Shown: positions 1-11,111 of the stretch, piece by piece | How positions within the stretch are numbered: position 1 is the first letter of the stretch | How the letters are laid out: the number at the start of each line of letters is the position of its first letter | The notes under the pieces: generated by a model | Seen by the model: the letters and a program-made list of their open reading frames with translations, nothing else | The model's database searches: none | What the model was told of the DNA's origin: nothing | Source of the DNA: Brachypodium distachyon | Lineage: Eukaryota > Streptophyta > Magnoliopsida > Poales > Poaceae | Assembly: GCF_000005505.3 (NCBI RefSeq) | Contig: NC_016133.3 | Coordinates: forward strand, 49,441,237-49,505,236 | DNA length: 64,000 nt | Reading direction: 5' to 3' | Translations under genes and position numbers: made by a program

Positions 1-1589
1 CCGCCAGAAAAATGCCCCATCTTCAGTGATAAGCACAGATTAGGCGTTCGTTGCGGGGGTAAATCAGATAAATTCGAGAAGCAACACCAGCCACAGGTAC
101 GCTGCTGAGTCTGCATTTAAGCCCGTCCGGATCCTCTGTGCTTCATCCACAATGAAGTTCACGTGGAGCGTACTGTGGTTCACGTGGAGCTCACAAGCTG
201 CCTGCCTTCGCGGTCGTTTTTTTGTGTGGAAAGAACCCTACATTTATATTATAAGCATAGTGGAGAAAATCCACTGGAAGTTACATCCGAATACAGAAGA
301 GGTTATTAAAAATTTACAAAGCACAGGCAAGCCTTTGTTACACACGAGTACAAGAGATAGACAAGTAGAAACACACGCGTCCAACTCTTTTGCACAGGAT
401 GCCACGCGTATGAACACGCGTCCGAAGTCCTGCTTTGTTGCCGACCAGTCTCAATCTTGCCGTTGACGAGCTCTAGCGCCGGTCGCCACTGGCAAACGTA
501 GCAGCTCCTCGGAGAAACAACCTCCGCTAGAACCCTGAAAGGGAATTTCGCAGGTAGAAAAGGCAGCCAGCCAAAGCCATATGATTCAATGGACCCCTTA
601 CTTCAGCCGCATCAAAGAACCCCTTAGTTTGGTTGATATCTTCTGCAGCCCTCCAAGCCATGCCTCCAACACCACCAAGAGGCCGGTGCCCGCAAAGACC
701 ACTGAGCGGGCCTCCACAGTGGAGGTTGAAGAGGGTAAGCATCGTAGTCTTGATGGTGAAATCAGCCAGAACAGGTTTCTTCCTGACGAATGAGAATTTT
801 TTGAACACCATCGCCAAGAAGAGAAGAGAGGAATACCAAAAGAAGGCAAGGATTGTATGCATCCCCTCAAGACATGTACGCTTGGAAAACCAAGAAGAGA
901 TTGGAGCACTAGGAACAGCACGCCGGAGAAGAAGATCTTGAGAAGCTTTATCCGGCCACAAAATCCAAAAGTTGCAGGGATTTTTAAAGAAGAAAAAAGG
1001 GGACAGGATGGAAGGAGAAGATACCAGGTCACCATCCAGAGGGAAAAGGCACCAGACCTACAAGCTTGGCTACCCAGCTCAGCTCCGGCAAGCCCCCGTC
1101 CACCATGAACGAAGGGGATGAAGCAAGCAGCAGCACTATCGTGACATAGATCTGAGGGAGACGACGATTTATTGGGGTCCGCTTGTGGTTGCACGAGAGC
1201 CATGAGCTCCACGACGAGGAAGCCGACAGGGAGGACAAGGCCTCGATTCGCACACCAGGATCTCCGGCAAGCGCTCCTACTCATCAGAGAACGGAGCAAT
1301 AACATACGCCACGAACTTCTAAAGCAACCATAACAACCCTAAAACTAGGTGGATGTACATAGGAGAGGGAGGGGCCGAGCCCCTCTCCCTCTTCCCTCAC
1401 ATCGGCGAAGCCAGCGGAGGAGAGAGGGAGAGAGGCGGCAAACGAACTGGAAGGACCGAGAGCACCTGGGAGGGAGGAGGAGAGAGAAACAAAGGAGAGA
1501 AATCCATCCGAACTGGAAGCCCGGGGTCCTTGTGGCTGTGGCTGCCTGTTTCCTCTTTGCAAAATGCGATGCGTCGATGAACAGAGTCT
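1..1589. repeat. Duplicated block A, left part, with unclassified insertion
   Basis: Bases 1 to about 130 and the sequence resuming at 3356 resemble 5075-5850, including shared words such as caacaccagccaca and a common gatgaacag next to the LTR insertion point. I read this as an old segmental duplication. From about 215 to 1580 the copy carries extra sequence with no counterpart in the other block. It starts with a T7 run (217-223), as expected of a poly-A tail read from the other strand, so it could be a decayed LINE-like or retro-inserted piece on the minus strand. An 8-base word gctgcctg occurs at 197 and again at 1541, a weak candidate target duplication. Open frames here (for example 598-1305 minus) have no domain I recognise, so I do not call a gene. 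Confidence 0.45.
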
Positions 1590-3355
1590 TGATGGGTTCG
1601 TTGCATGGAAAACAAAAAATTTCCTACGAGAAGTGCGGAAGAAACCCAAGATCATATCTACTAGATGTAAGTAACGAGAGGGATTATGAGCATCATACCC
1701 TCGGAGACCACAAAGCGTTACGATCACCGGATCGTTGTTGGCATAGTGGAACTTTCAATGAGATCAATCTCAGTGTAGAACCGACGGCACCTCCATGTTA
1801 TCCACACGTTCAGCTTCACGTCGTCTCCTCCTTCTTGATCCAGCAAGCGAGGGGAAGAGGTTGATGATATTCCGGCAGCACGACGGCGTGGTGGTGGCTA
1901 TGGTGGAGAGCTCCACGGGCAGGGCTTTGCTGCGCGCGAGAGAGGAGGAGGAGAGGGGCTCAGGGGAGAGAGATCCAGCTGAGGGCTTGGTGTGTCCTCT
2001 CCCCCTGCCCCTCACCTCTATTTATATAGGGAGTGGTTGCCATGGTTTGCCCCTCCTTCAAGAAAGAGTTAGGGCCGGCCAGGGGAGGGAAAGGAGTCCG
2101 GGGAGGACTCCCTCCCCACGAACTCCCCCGCGTACGGTTCTCCACCGTACGGTGGAGTTGTTCCTCCCCTTTCCTCTGCCTAGGCCCATTAGGGGATAAC
2201 TAATTAGATTGCTCTAATTAATTATTATAAAGGCCCAATTAAATTTTCAGTAATATTCTGGAACATTCCAGAACCTTTTGAGAACTTCTGGAACCTTCTA
2301 CAACATTCCTGGTCGATACCAGAAAATATTCCAAACCTTTCCAAAACCCTGAAACAGCTTTCCCATATATAATTCTTTATTTCCGGACCATTCCGAAGCT
2401 CCTCGTGATGTCCTGGATCCCATCAGAGACTCCGAATCAATATTCGATATCACAATCTATTATCTCATCGAACCCTTAGCGACATTAAGCGTTAAGTGTG
2501 TGACCCTACGGGTTCGAGAACATGTGGACATGACCGAGACGCCTCTCTGATCAATAACCAATAGCGGGGCCTGGATGTCCATAATGGTTCCCACATATTT
2601 CACAAAGATCTCATCGGTTGAACCACGATGTCGAGGATTCAATTAATCTGGTATTCAATTCCCTTTGTCTCGCGATATATTACTTGCCCGAAATTTGATC
2701 GTCGGTATCACGATACCTAGTTCAATATCTTTACTGGCAAGATCTCTTTACTCGTACTGTAATATAATATCCTGTGACTAAACACATTAGTCACATGCTT
2801 GCAAGCTCATTAGGATGTTATATTACTGAGAGGGCCTAGAGATATCTCTCCGTTACATGGAGTGACAAATCGCAGTCTTGATTCATACAACCCAACAAGC
2901 ACCTTCCGAGATACCTGAAGAACATCTTTATGATCACCCAGTTACGAGATGACGGTTGATGTCCACAAAGTATTCTTCTGGTACTAGGGAGTGGCATGAT
3001 CTCATGGTCTAAGGAAATGATACTTGACATAATAAAAGCATTAGCAATTTAAACTTAAGTGACACGATCAAAAGTTATGCTTAGGTTTAGGTCTGTCCAT
3101 CACATCATTCTCCTAATGATATGACCTCGTTATTAAATGACAACACATGTCTATGGTTAGGAAACCTTAACCATCTTTTAATCAACGAGCTAATCTAGTA
3201 GAGGCGTATTAGGGACACGGTATTTGTTTATTTATCCACACATGTATTTAGTTTCCTGTTAATACAATTATAGCATGGATAATAAATCTTTATCAAGAAC
3301 AAGGAAATATGAATAATAACAAACTTATTATTGCCTCTAGGGCATATTTCCAACA
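1590..3355 (-). mobile_element. Solo LTR of an Angela/BARE-type Copia element
   Basis: The sequence begins TGATGGG and ends ATATTTCCAACA, so read on the minus strand it starts TGTTGGAAATATGCCCTAG, a terminus I recognise as typical of the Triticeae Angela/BARE/WIS Copia group. It is flanked by a perfect 5-bp target-site duplication, AGTCT at 1585-1589 and 3356-3360. No internal gag-pol region or second LTR is present. This is therefore a solo LTR left by recombination between the two LTRs of a complete element. A TATA-like stretch (plus strand tatttatatag near 2019-2030) fits the LTR promoter on the minus strand. The insertion splits the older duplicated block A, so it is younger than that duplication. 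Confidence 0.9.
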
Positions 3356-3720
3356 AGTCTGACATGGAGAGGCTAGTTGCAAATCGCAAATGCCTATCCA
3401 CGCCACTTGGTGTTTGGATGGATAACATGCACCATGTAAAGTGTTTCCATTTTTCCGTTGGTTGTCTCCGAAGGTTCGGTGCTTGCGTTTTGTAATGTTG
3501 TGTGCAGCTGAGCTACATTAATTTCATGTTTTTCATGTGCAAGGAAATAGATTGTCGGGTCCCTTTTCTTGCGCATCTGATGAAATGTTGGGCCCAAGAA
3601 ACAACAGTTGTATATATGGAAGAAAAAGTGCACAAAAAGAGAACTATTTCGAATACAACGTGCCGCTGAAAAAGCAAAACAAAACGGTACTACATGTTAA
3701 GTTTGTAAGCGAAACATAAA
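3356..3720. repeat. Duplicated block A, right part
   Basis: This continues block A after the solo LTR. It matches 5420-5515 (gacatggagag, aaatgcctatcca, ccacttgg, taaagtgttt) and 5660-5720 (cccaagaaacaac, agaaaaagtgcac). A third, shorter relative lies at 10215-10300. The matches are interrupted and diverged, so the duplication is old. Confidence 0.7.
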
Positions 3721-5074
3721 AATTGCGTTTTACTGTTAGGAACCGAAAAAGCAAAAGAAAATGAACTCACTCCGTCCGGAAAAAAGTGATTTGGATATAG
3801 TACATGTCATGTTTTTAGCTACTAGAGCTTCAAAATTAGATCTGTTATTGATTGACACTATTGAAATTATCGACTCCGTAACGGCGAACGGCGAACGATT
3901 GTAATGTGATTTTGTCATGCGTCGTGTCTCGCAGTTGTTGTACCATTTTGTGCTTTGTAATTGTCCTGCCTTGTGTCACTGTTATAATTGTACCGCCTAA
4001 AGTTGCACTTTCTCGTGACTTTGGGGGGTTGTGCCTTGTTGTTGCTCTACCTTTTTGTCCCACAATTGTCCTACGTTATGTCATGTGATGTAAATCTCGT
4101 CTAGCATCTTGCCATTGAGATGCGTTGAGTCTTTTATTATGTCTTGTGCCTCACAGTTTTTCGACCGTTTTATGACCCGTAGTTGTCCAACTTTGTGTCA
4201 TGTGGTGTTCTTCTTTGTGTCATTTGTTCTGCCTTTGACATGACATATATGAGAAACAAAACACTACGCTTGGTTAAAAACTATTACATGCTAAATCTCA
4301 GATCTGGGAGAAAAAAATTTACAATTGGGTGATGTTAGTTTTTTCTTAACGACACCACGTAGTATAATTTCTGATGTGGAAGAAAGAAGAATGAAAAAAA
4401 AAACATGAGCCTCTCTTAACTAAGAGATGGTCTTTTCAAGAAAAATAACACAATGACAAGTCAATTTTCTCATTATACTAGTTTCAGTTTTTTCTTAAAA
4501 TTTAGTTCATTTAACCATTAATTGTACAACATGTTTTCTTGTCTTTTTTTTTATAGATGGCGTGGAACACATAAAAGAAAACAGTCTCATCCGTTTGTAC
4601 TTGTTCTAACCTGCACCTGCAACCCATATTGCAAGTTATTTTTCTAAGTTTTTTTTTGGAAAAAATTCATGAATGTAGATTAGTCTAAATTTTGAGCACC
4701 TGCAAAATGTCATCCAATAAATACGACCATTTATGACAGCACCAAAAAAGACAAGCAATATGTGAATAGTGCATGATATTGTTTGCTTATCTTTTCTCCT
4801 TTTTGCACAGGTCACACATTTTATATTTTTGGATGGTTTTTTTTACATGCACGACATACAACATAAGCTATATATTTCCTCCGTGTCATATTTGACTCAA
4901 ATTTGTTTAAATATGAACGTATTTATATATATACTAAAATACATCAAGATGCATATAATATTTCAACACTTTCTGATGTCAGATATGCAGTGCGGGTTGC
5001 AAGTTGCAAACGATCGCAGAAAATCCCCGGTCAAAACAGCCATGCAGTTCGGGCTTGACATTTTACAGGTGACC
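3721..5074. other. AT-rich intergenic sequence, no gene seen
   Basis: There is no open frame of substance and no recognisable domain on either strand. At 3768-3790 (ctcactccgtccgg) and 4877-4960 (cctccgtgtcatatttgactc, then a tract like ctaaaatacatc) there are one-ended remnants of Stowaway/Mariner-type MITEs. Both lack the matching opposite end. Confidence 0.5.
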
Positions 5075-5850
5075 GAACAACATCGATAAGCACCGATTAT
5101 CAGGCAGTTTTGAATTAGAGAACCAACACCAGCCACACGTTTCTGAGTCAGAAACCTGTGTTTAAGTCCAGATCTGCCGAGAGATCGAGAGGCTATGCTG
5201 TTCCACCCAGTCAGCTGACTAGTCGCAGGGGTATTTTGCATTGATCTGAAAACTGCTCTGCGATCACTGGCGTTCCATCCGGACCAGTAGCTCGGGGCAA
5301 CTCGTGGCTGGCACCGAATGCCAGTTCCGTTTCGTGCCTCAAGTGTATTGATGAACAGAGGGCGACACGGAGAGGCTATTAGCTGCAACTTGCAAATGCC
5401 TAGCTATCCAGGAACAGAGATCGACATGGAGAGTCCAGCTGCAAGTTGCAAATGCCTATCCAGGCCACTTGGAACTTGGATGGGTAGCTAAAGCCCACGT
5501 AAAGTGTTTACAACTTTCTACTTTCTTTCTTTCTTTTTGAAAAGTGAAAGTGCTTACCTTTTTTGTTCCAAGAAAAAGAAGTGTTTACTTGTTTAACTTG
5601 TGTGTGATGTGTGCAAAGAAATGGAATGCGGAAGCCTCTTTTCTTCCCTGCGTGACGGATCCCAAGAAACAACGGTTGTCCGTATGTGGGAGAAAAAGTG
5701 CACCACGTCCACGACAGAATAGCAGCTTCGACTGTTCTGCTTTGCACAAGAATCTGGCCTGCCGGATTGGTAAAAAAAAAAAGAATCTGGCCTGCCGCCC
5801 GCTGGACAAAAAAGCAAAGGAAAATGTTGCTTGTCACTCCGCGAAGGATC
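5075..5850. repeat. Duplicated block A', second copy
   Basis: This is the paralogous copy of 1-150 plus 3356-3720, without the solo LTR and without the extra insertion of the first copy. It contains a short internal repeat of the aacagag-gacacggagag / cagagatcgacatggagag type at 5353 and 5415. It also has a 26-base internal repetition around aagaatctggcctgccg (5748 and 5783). No gene is supported. The short frames on both strands have no domain. Confidence 0.65.
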
Positions 5851-6519
5851 CCTCCGAGGATGCTCGAGCATGTTCAGCAGGTTCTCTACCGGGCCTATTC
5901 GGTTCGTTTGAATTTTGAGGGATTGATTCTACATCAAAGAAGTCTTTTTGTTTTTGTTTGACAGCATCCATAGTAGAAGTCGCTAGAGAAGACGCTAGGG
6001 AGGCACCGCTGGCGAAGACGCCCAAGTAACAGAGGAAGCAGCAGCCCAGCCCACAAGCTTGATTCAAGAGAAAAAAGAAGACGCCGAGGTCAGTTTCAGA
6101 ACTAGCAGCCCATTACTGTTAGGTGGGCCGAAACACGCAGGACGGCGCGATGAAAAGGTCGAGGAACGTCTGGTGGAACGGTCAAGCAATCTGGATCACC
6201 TGTCATCGGAGTTGGACGGACTCTACACGGCGTCAGGGGTTTTTCTTTTCACCTCGTCGCCGTCGATTTCTACCCTGCTTTTCTCCCCTCCACCGGCCGC
6301 CGTCATTTCTTTTGCCATCTCGGAGACACGCACCCAAGTTCCATGGCAGCTCGCCGTCGCCCACTTCTCCAGGAAGGAGGGGATGGTCTACTCAACTCCA
6401 GACGGGCAGCCGCTCGTCGGTGTCGATCCGACAATCAGGGTAAGAATGCATGGCATTGCCACTCCCGATTTCGAAAAAGAACTGCTAATCCTTAACTTTT
6501 CGAGGAATCCTTCATCAGT

Positions 6520-7515
6520 GGTTGGTCCAGTTTTCTGTGGACGAGTCAGTGGCTTGGCGGATGTTTGACTGACGAGATGCAGTTCTTTGACCCAAAGATT
6601 TCGCGAAAGGGATTGTGTACAGGGTAAGAATTAATGCATGGCATTGCTGCAATGCAACTAGCAAGTGCTCCAGGATCTCATGTTGCTGGATTTGCCCCAG
6701 AGGCAAAAGTCTGTCTCGATGCATTTGACTTCAATTCTTTCACAAGCTCAATTGGTTTTTAACCTTCTTGCTTCATTTTTCTTTTTCTTTTTTTTGAAGG
6801 GATGCTTCATTTTTCTTGAAGTAGGGTATTCCGGCAAGTGTTCAGATCTTTACTATGACAAGGATGCACAAAACCAAGTTATTGCGCGCAGGAGCTTTTT
6901 TCGCTGTTCCACTGTTCAATTCCACTGGAACAAAGGGTCTACTGGGCTTCTAAAACCAACCAGAGTTACTATGGTGAAACCAAGTTGCACTACTTGACAA
7001 CTGATAGGTCTTTTTGGAGGAATCGTTCCTCTCAGTAAGTTCTTCGTTTTATTTTTTATGAATCTGTTTCTATATATCTGGCCATTAACTGTATCAGTAA
7101 TTTGCAGAAAAGGAAGGGCCGGTGCCTGATGTGCAGTGGTCTTCATCAGGTTCAGAATTTGCTGTGGTATATGGGTGTGTATCCTTACAGTCTTACACTC
7201 TCAGTTTTCATGAACTTTAATATTTCACCTTGGATGTCTTAATCTTTTTCGCCCCCTTTGTATCGTTCCAAGTGTTCCTTAACTTATTTCAGTTACGCGG
7301 CCTAGAGCAACAATATCCAACAAAACATGCAACCCTCCTTTTGAGCTTGGTGGTGGTCCTTACAATACAATAAGATGGAACCCAAAAGGGCGATGTATCC
7401 TTGCTACTGTATGATTTGATAAGCTAGTCTTGCTGCGTTATCTGGTCTATGAGTATAGACACATTCTCTTATTATACGTCTTACAAAAAAAAATGTTGCT
7501 TCCATGTTGGAAAGA
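6520..7515 (+). pseudogene. Partial eIF2A pseudogene
   Basis: This segment is a diverged copy of 16697-17700, covering exons 3 to 6 of the intact eIF2A gene downstream together with their introns. Because introns are retained, it arose by DNA duplication and not by reverse transcription. It is broken. A one-base insertion around 6563-6570 (gatgtttgactga in place of gatgatgactaatg) creates an in-frame stop, and a compensating deletion follows near 6597. Part of exon 4 is missing around 6955-6975, where the stretch encoding VVSQADVD in the real gene has been lost. Exons 1-2 and 7-13 are absent. A short extra copy of the exon-3 word agggtaagaatgc-tggcattgc occurs upstream at 6436-6458. The sequence between 5850 and 6520 has no clear counterpart in the intact gene. 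Confidence 0.88.
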
Positions 7516-8100
7516 TAGGGAGGGGTGAACTGAGCCTAGCTCACACAGGTTTAAGTCATAAAATTGACATGAGTGCTCACATTTTCTGGATATATTTCAG
7601 AATTTAATTGGCGCTATTCGTCAATCTCTCAAAATCTACCGGTTCAGTCTCTCGAAAGTGATCATATGTGTATGTTGTGCGTGTGTTCATACGGGTGAGT
7701 GTGCGCGTGTTGTGAGGATCTGTGTTTGTACCGTGTTTCTAAAAAAAAATATAGGAAGGGACTGGGCATGGAGCATCGCGCCGGATCACTTCATTTGTTT
7801 GAAATTATTGCAAGTGACGCCAATCGTCCACCAACTACACTCTCTGGGATACAAAAAGAGGAAACGATTGGGTAGTTGCATCAAGGAATGGTACAAACTC
7901 AAGTGACTCGGAGGGAAAGACGTTTTGACACAAGCGCTCAAACTTGTGCGGATTTTTTCACTATTATATACTCTGCACGATAAAGAGGATCAGTTATTAA
8001 AGTTCCACATCAAACAGGTTATTGAACAACTCGTTGTGCAAAGCCGCCGGGTGACATAATCCCTGACGCGACAGTGCGCTGCTGCGTACGGCCTGGAGCA
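7516..8100. other. Intergenic region and AKR1 upstream region
   Basis: No gene is seen. From about 7785 the sequence matches 11965-12235 upstream of the second aldo-keto reductase (shared ttgaaattattgcaa, cgttttgacaca, gcaaagccgccgggtgacat). This marks the left edge of the AKR tandem duplication. Confidence 0.65.
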
Positions 8101-8107
8101 CTATAAA
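8101..8107 (+). promoter_or_regulatory. TATA box of AKR1
   Basis: CTATAAAT lies 107 bases before the start codon at 8208, a normal spacing for a short plant leader. It falls inside the region shared with the second AKR gene, which has GTATAAAT at 12276-12284. Confidence 0.55.
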
Positions 8108-8207
8108 TCAAGGAGAAGCTTTCCTCTAATTCGCCCAACACTCTCAAACCTAAACCAGCACAGTATCACTCCAGTAGCTCCAGTTAGCTTCCATTGCTGA
8201 ACCTGCC

Positions 8208-10007
8208 ATGGCAGCTCCGGCCACGGTGGTGGTGCCGCGCATGAAGCTGGGCTCGCAGGGGCTGGAGGTGTCGGCCCTGGGGCTGGGATGCATGGGCATG
8301 TCAGCCTTCTACGGCCCACCCAAGCCCGAGCCCGAAATGATCGCGCTCATCCACCACGCCGTCGCTGCCGGCGTCACCCTCCTCGACACCTCCGACATCT
8401 ACGGCCCGCACACCAACGAGATCCTCGTCGGCAAGGTAGCAGCACGGCCCGAAAACATGCATTGTTCAAGCTAGTTTTGAGGCCGGATAGCGTAGAAAAC
8501 CGAGGCCTCTGCTTTCTCTTTCTCTAAGTAACGTGCATTGTAGTTATGTGAATCTGCATTCTGCAGGCGTTGCAAGCGGGTGTGAGGGAGAAGGTGCAGC
8601 TGGCAACCAAGTTCGGCATACTCGCCTGCGCCGACGGCACCCGGGAGATCCACGGTGAGCCGGCGTACGTGCGCGCGGCGTGTGAGGGCAGCCTCGAGCG
8701 GCTCGGCGTCGACTGCATTGATCTCTACTACCAGCACCGCATCGACACCAAGGTGCCCATCGAAGTCACGGTAAGTGGCCTTCTTCAGCCCCAAAACGAG
8801 CGTTGACTGAAGTCCGAATTCATTCACAGTCAGCCTTGATTGGATTGGATTGGATTGGATTGCATTGAAGAACAACCTAACAACTAAATTTAAATGAATT
8901 ATTTACCTCAAAAAAAATTAAATGAATTATTACAGATAGGTGAACTCAAGAAACTTGTTGAGGAGGGAAAGATAAAGTACATTGGGCTATCCGAAGCATC
9001 GGCATCGACAATCAGAAGAGCACATGCAGTTCATCCGATAACTGCCGTCCAACTAGAGTGGTCTCTTTGGTCAAGAGATGTCGAAAAAGACATCATCCCT
9101 ACTTGCAGGTGCGTACATATGGCTGCTCAATCAAAGCATGGGTCGGTAGGTCAAGCAAGATCTACATGATCTTCAGTTTATGAATGAATGAGTCTATTTT
9201 TCTTGTAATTAATTTCAGGGAACTTGGTATTGGTATCGTGGCATACAGTCCATTGGGTAGAGGGTTCTTCTCAAGTGGCCCTAAATTGGTCGAAACACTA
9301 TCCGACCAAGACTTTCGCAAGGTTTGTTACAGCCATGCACGGCTACCCTCTACAAACAAGAAAATTCCGCGTCATTCTTCTCATGTATTTGACAGATGGG
9401 AGTGTCTATTTTTCGGTCGCCTAAGAAATAGTTATTTCTCAGTCAACAATCGTAGCCATCCAATCAAGATTTTCTTATCCATCGAGTCTACAATAATCTT
9501 ACGCGAATCTCAGTGATTGAATCAAAAGGTTGTTATTATCGATTGAGAAATAGTTATTTCTCAGTCGCCTAAGAAATAGCAAAACCGTTGAGAGATTCAT
9601 CATTCTCATTGTAGTACGAGATTTAGACCGCTATTAATATTCCAAATTTTCAACACATTCTTTTATAGGATTTGCCAAGATTCCAAGCCGAAAACCTGGA
9701 GAAGAACACCATGATATTCGAGCGTGTTAGCGCAATGGCTTCAAGGAAGGGGTGCACAGCATCACAGCTTGCACTGGCCTGGGTTCACCACCAGGGGCGC
9801 GACGTCTGCCCCATACCGGGAACCACCAAAGTCGAGAACTTCAACCAGAACGCGGCGGCGCTGTCCGTGAAGCTCGCACCGGAAGAGATGGCCGAGCTAG
9901 AGTCCTACGCGTCGTCGGATATCGCGGGCGATCGGTACATGCATGATTTCCTGAATACTTGGGAGGATTCGGAAACCCCTCCTCTTTCGTCCTGGAAGGC
10001 AGAGTAA
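8208..10007 (+). CDS. Aldo-keto reductase, tandem copy 1
   Basis: Five exons: 8208-8435, 8567-8770, 8936-9108, 9219-9321 and 9669-10007, all with GT-AG borders, giving 348 residues. The protein has the NADPH-dependent aldo-keto reductase barrel of the plant IN2-2/perakine-reductase type, with an N-terminal [19 protein letters not shown] strand. The likely catalytic tetrad is Asp and Tyr in [10 protein letters not shown], Lys in LATKFG and His in YYQHRID. The cofactor-binding C-terminal segment reads [14 protein letters not shown]. Such enzymes reduce aldehydes or ketones, usually in the cytosol; the substrate here is unknown. The length is normal for the family. Intron 2 carries a short GGATT repeat (8837-8862), and intron 4 (9322-9668) is enlarged by a MITE. 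No frameshift is seen, so I regard the gene as functional. Confidence 0.92.
9406..9579. mobile_element. MITE with 39-bp inverted ends in AKR1 intron 4
   Basis: The two ends, ctatttttcggtcgcctaag and the complement of cctaagaaatag, are inverted relative to each other over about 39 bases with roughly 31 matches. Each arm contains the palindrome agaaatagttatttct. The paralogous intron of AKR2 (13582-13662) is only 81 nt long and lacks this element, which supports an insertion after the gene duplication. I cannot assign a family. Confidence 0.7.
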
Positions 10008-10204
10008 TACTTCTCGTGAACAAGAATAAAAGAGTTGTTTCTCATGTGCACATCTGCATGTTGAAACTACAGAGATGTTGCACATGGTGCTTGCGTGTAC
10101 ACCCCCTACTTTCGAGATATGAATTGATATGAAATGGTTACCAAAACAATGTAGGAGCACCAAATTTGTAGCGAAGGGAGCTCAAGTTTCCATGGTACCC
10201 ACTA

Positions 10205-10300
10205 GTACGAACGCATGTTTTGTTTGGAAACAACGGTTGTCTCTATGGAAGAAAAAGTGGACCACGAGAGAATAGCAGCTTCGACCGATTTGTTTTGCAT
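10205..10300 (+). repeat. Third, partial copy of block A
   Basis: The segment with ggaaacaacggttgt, ggaagaaaaagtg and agagaatagcagcttcgacc matches 5665-5745 and, more weakly, 3595-3640. It lies just 3' of AKR1. Together with the other two copies it suggests repeated segmental duplication of this neighbourhood. Confidence 0.6.
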
Positions 10301-10559
10301 ATGGAAATAAAAAAAAACAAGGGTCCGTCAGTTTCTCAGTCGATCAGTTTTCTTAAACATCGTAATTTTGTTCCACCTTTTTTGAGGGAATTTTTTTTAT
10401 TGCAATTTTGTTCCTCCTCCCTGCCATAAGAAACCGATGTAAAACAAATGTTCTGGTTGTTCTTCCTGCTAGAAGTTTAAGGCCCGTGTATGAGCTGAAT
10501 TGGGCCTTTCTTTCCGGTGGGCTTTTGTCTTGTGCTTCCATTTTTTTTAAAAATATTTT

Positions 10560-10942
10560 GGGGCTGTTTGGTTGGTTATCAGAGACGTGCTTAAGTAAAA
10601 CGTGTTCATGACACAAGCCTGTATTTTCCATCAAATTTGCCTGGCCAGGCAGCCTGTGGTATTTTTTGTTTGGTTCAAGGCATATGCCTGAAAAGAAAGA
10701 CAATCACCCAACACTTGCTTCTATTGGACGGCTGCATACTAATTGAGTTTTCCAGCTTGCTGCCTGAGGCAAGGCCTCTGATTCCTTGGGCCTAACTGCT
10801 TGAGCCAGGCTAATGAACTTGTGAAGAAATCAGGCCAGGTAGAGATTTTAGAAGTCACGTCACAAACCAAACAAAACCCAGGCACATCACAGGGTGTATT
10901 CAGACCAGGCTATTTTCCTCCAGGTAGCAACCAAACAGCTCC
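10560..10942. mobile_element. Non-autonomous DNA transposon (MITE)
   Basis: The element begins ggggctgtttggttgg and ends caaccaaacagctcc, a terminal inverted repeat of about 15 bases. TTT occurs on both sides (10557-10559 has ttt, 10943-10945 has ttt), compatible with a 3-bp target duplication of the PIF/Harbinger type, although the T-rich site makes this weak. It has no coding capacity. Its length, 383 bp, suits a MITE. Confidence 0.65.
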
Positions 10943-11111
10943 TTTGTGTTTTGGATGCTCCTCAGCTGACGCCCGATCTCCTCCTCCTCCTCTTCCTCCT
11001 CCTCGTATTTTCTTGTCATATGGATAGGATTAGGGTCTTTGTGTTGGCCCGACTCTGGACTTCTGTTTGTTTGTTTAGAGCTGCCTTCTGATTGAAAAAA
11101 TAAATACCAGT

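Noticed and set aside
598..1305. Long minus-strand frame of 235 codons
   Set aside because: No domain, no codon pattern I trust, and competing frames on both strands; it lies in a repeat-like insertion.
197..1548. Possible LINE target duplication gctgcctg
   Set aside because: Only eight bases match and the following bases diverge; too weak to define an insertion.
1349..2199. Several overlapping frames around the solo LTR border
   Set aside because: They run across the LTR boundary and are low-complexity; chance frames in LTR sequence.
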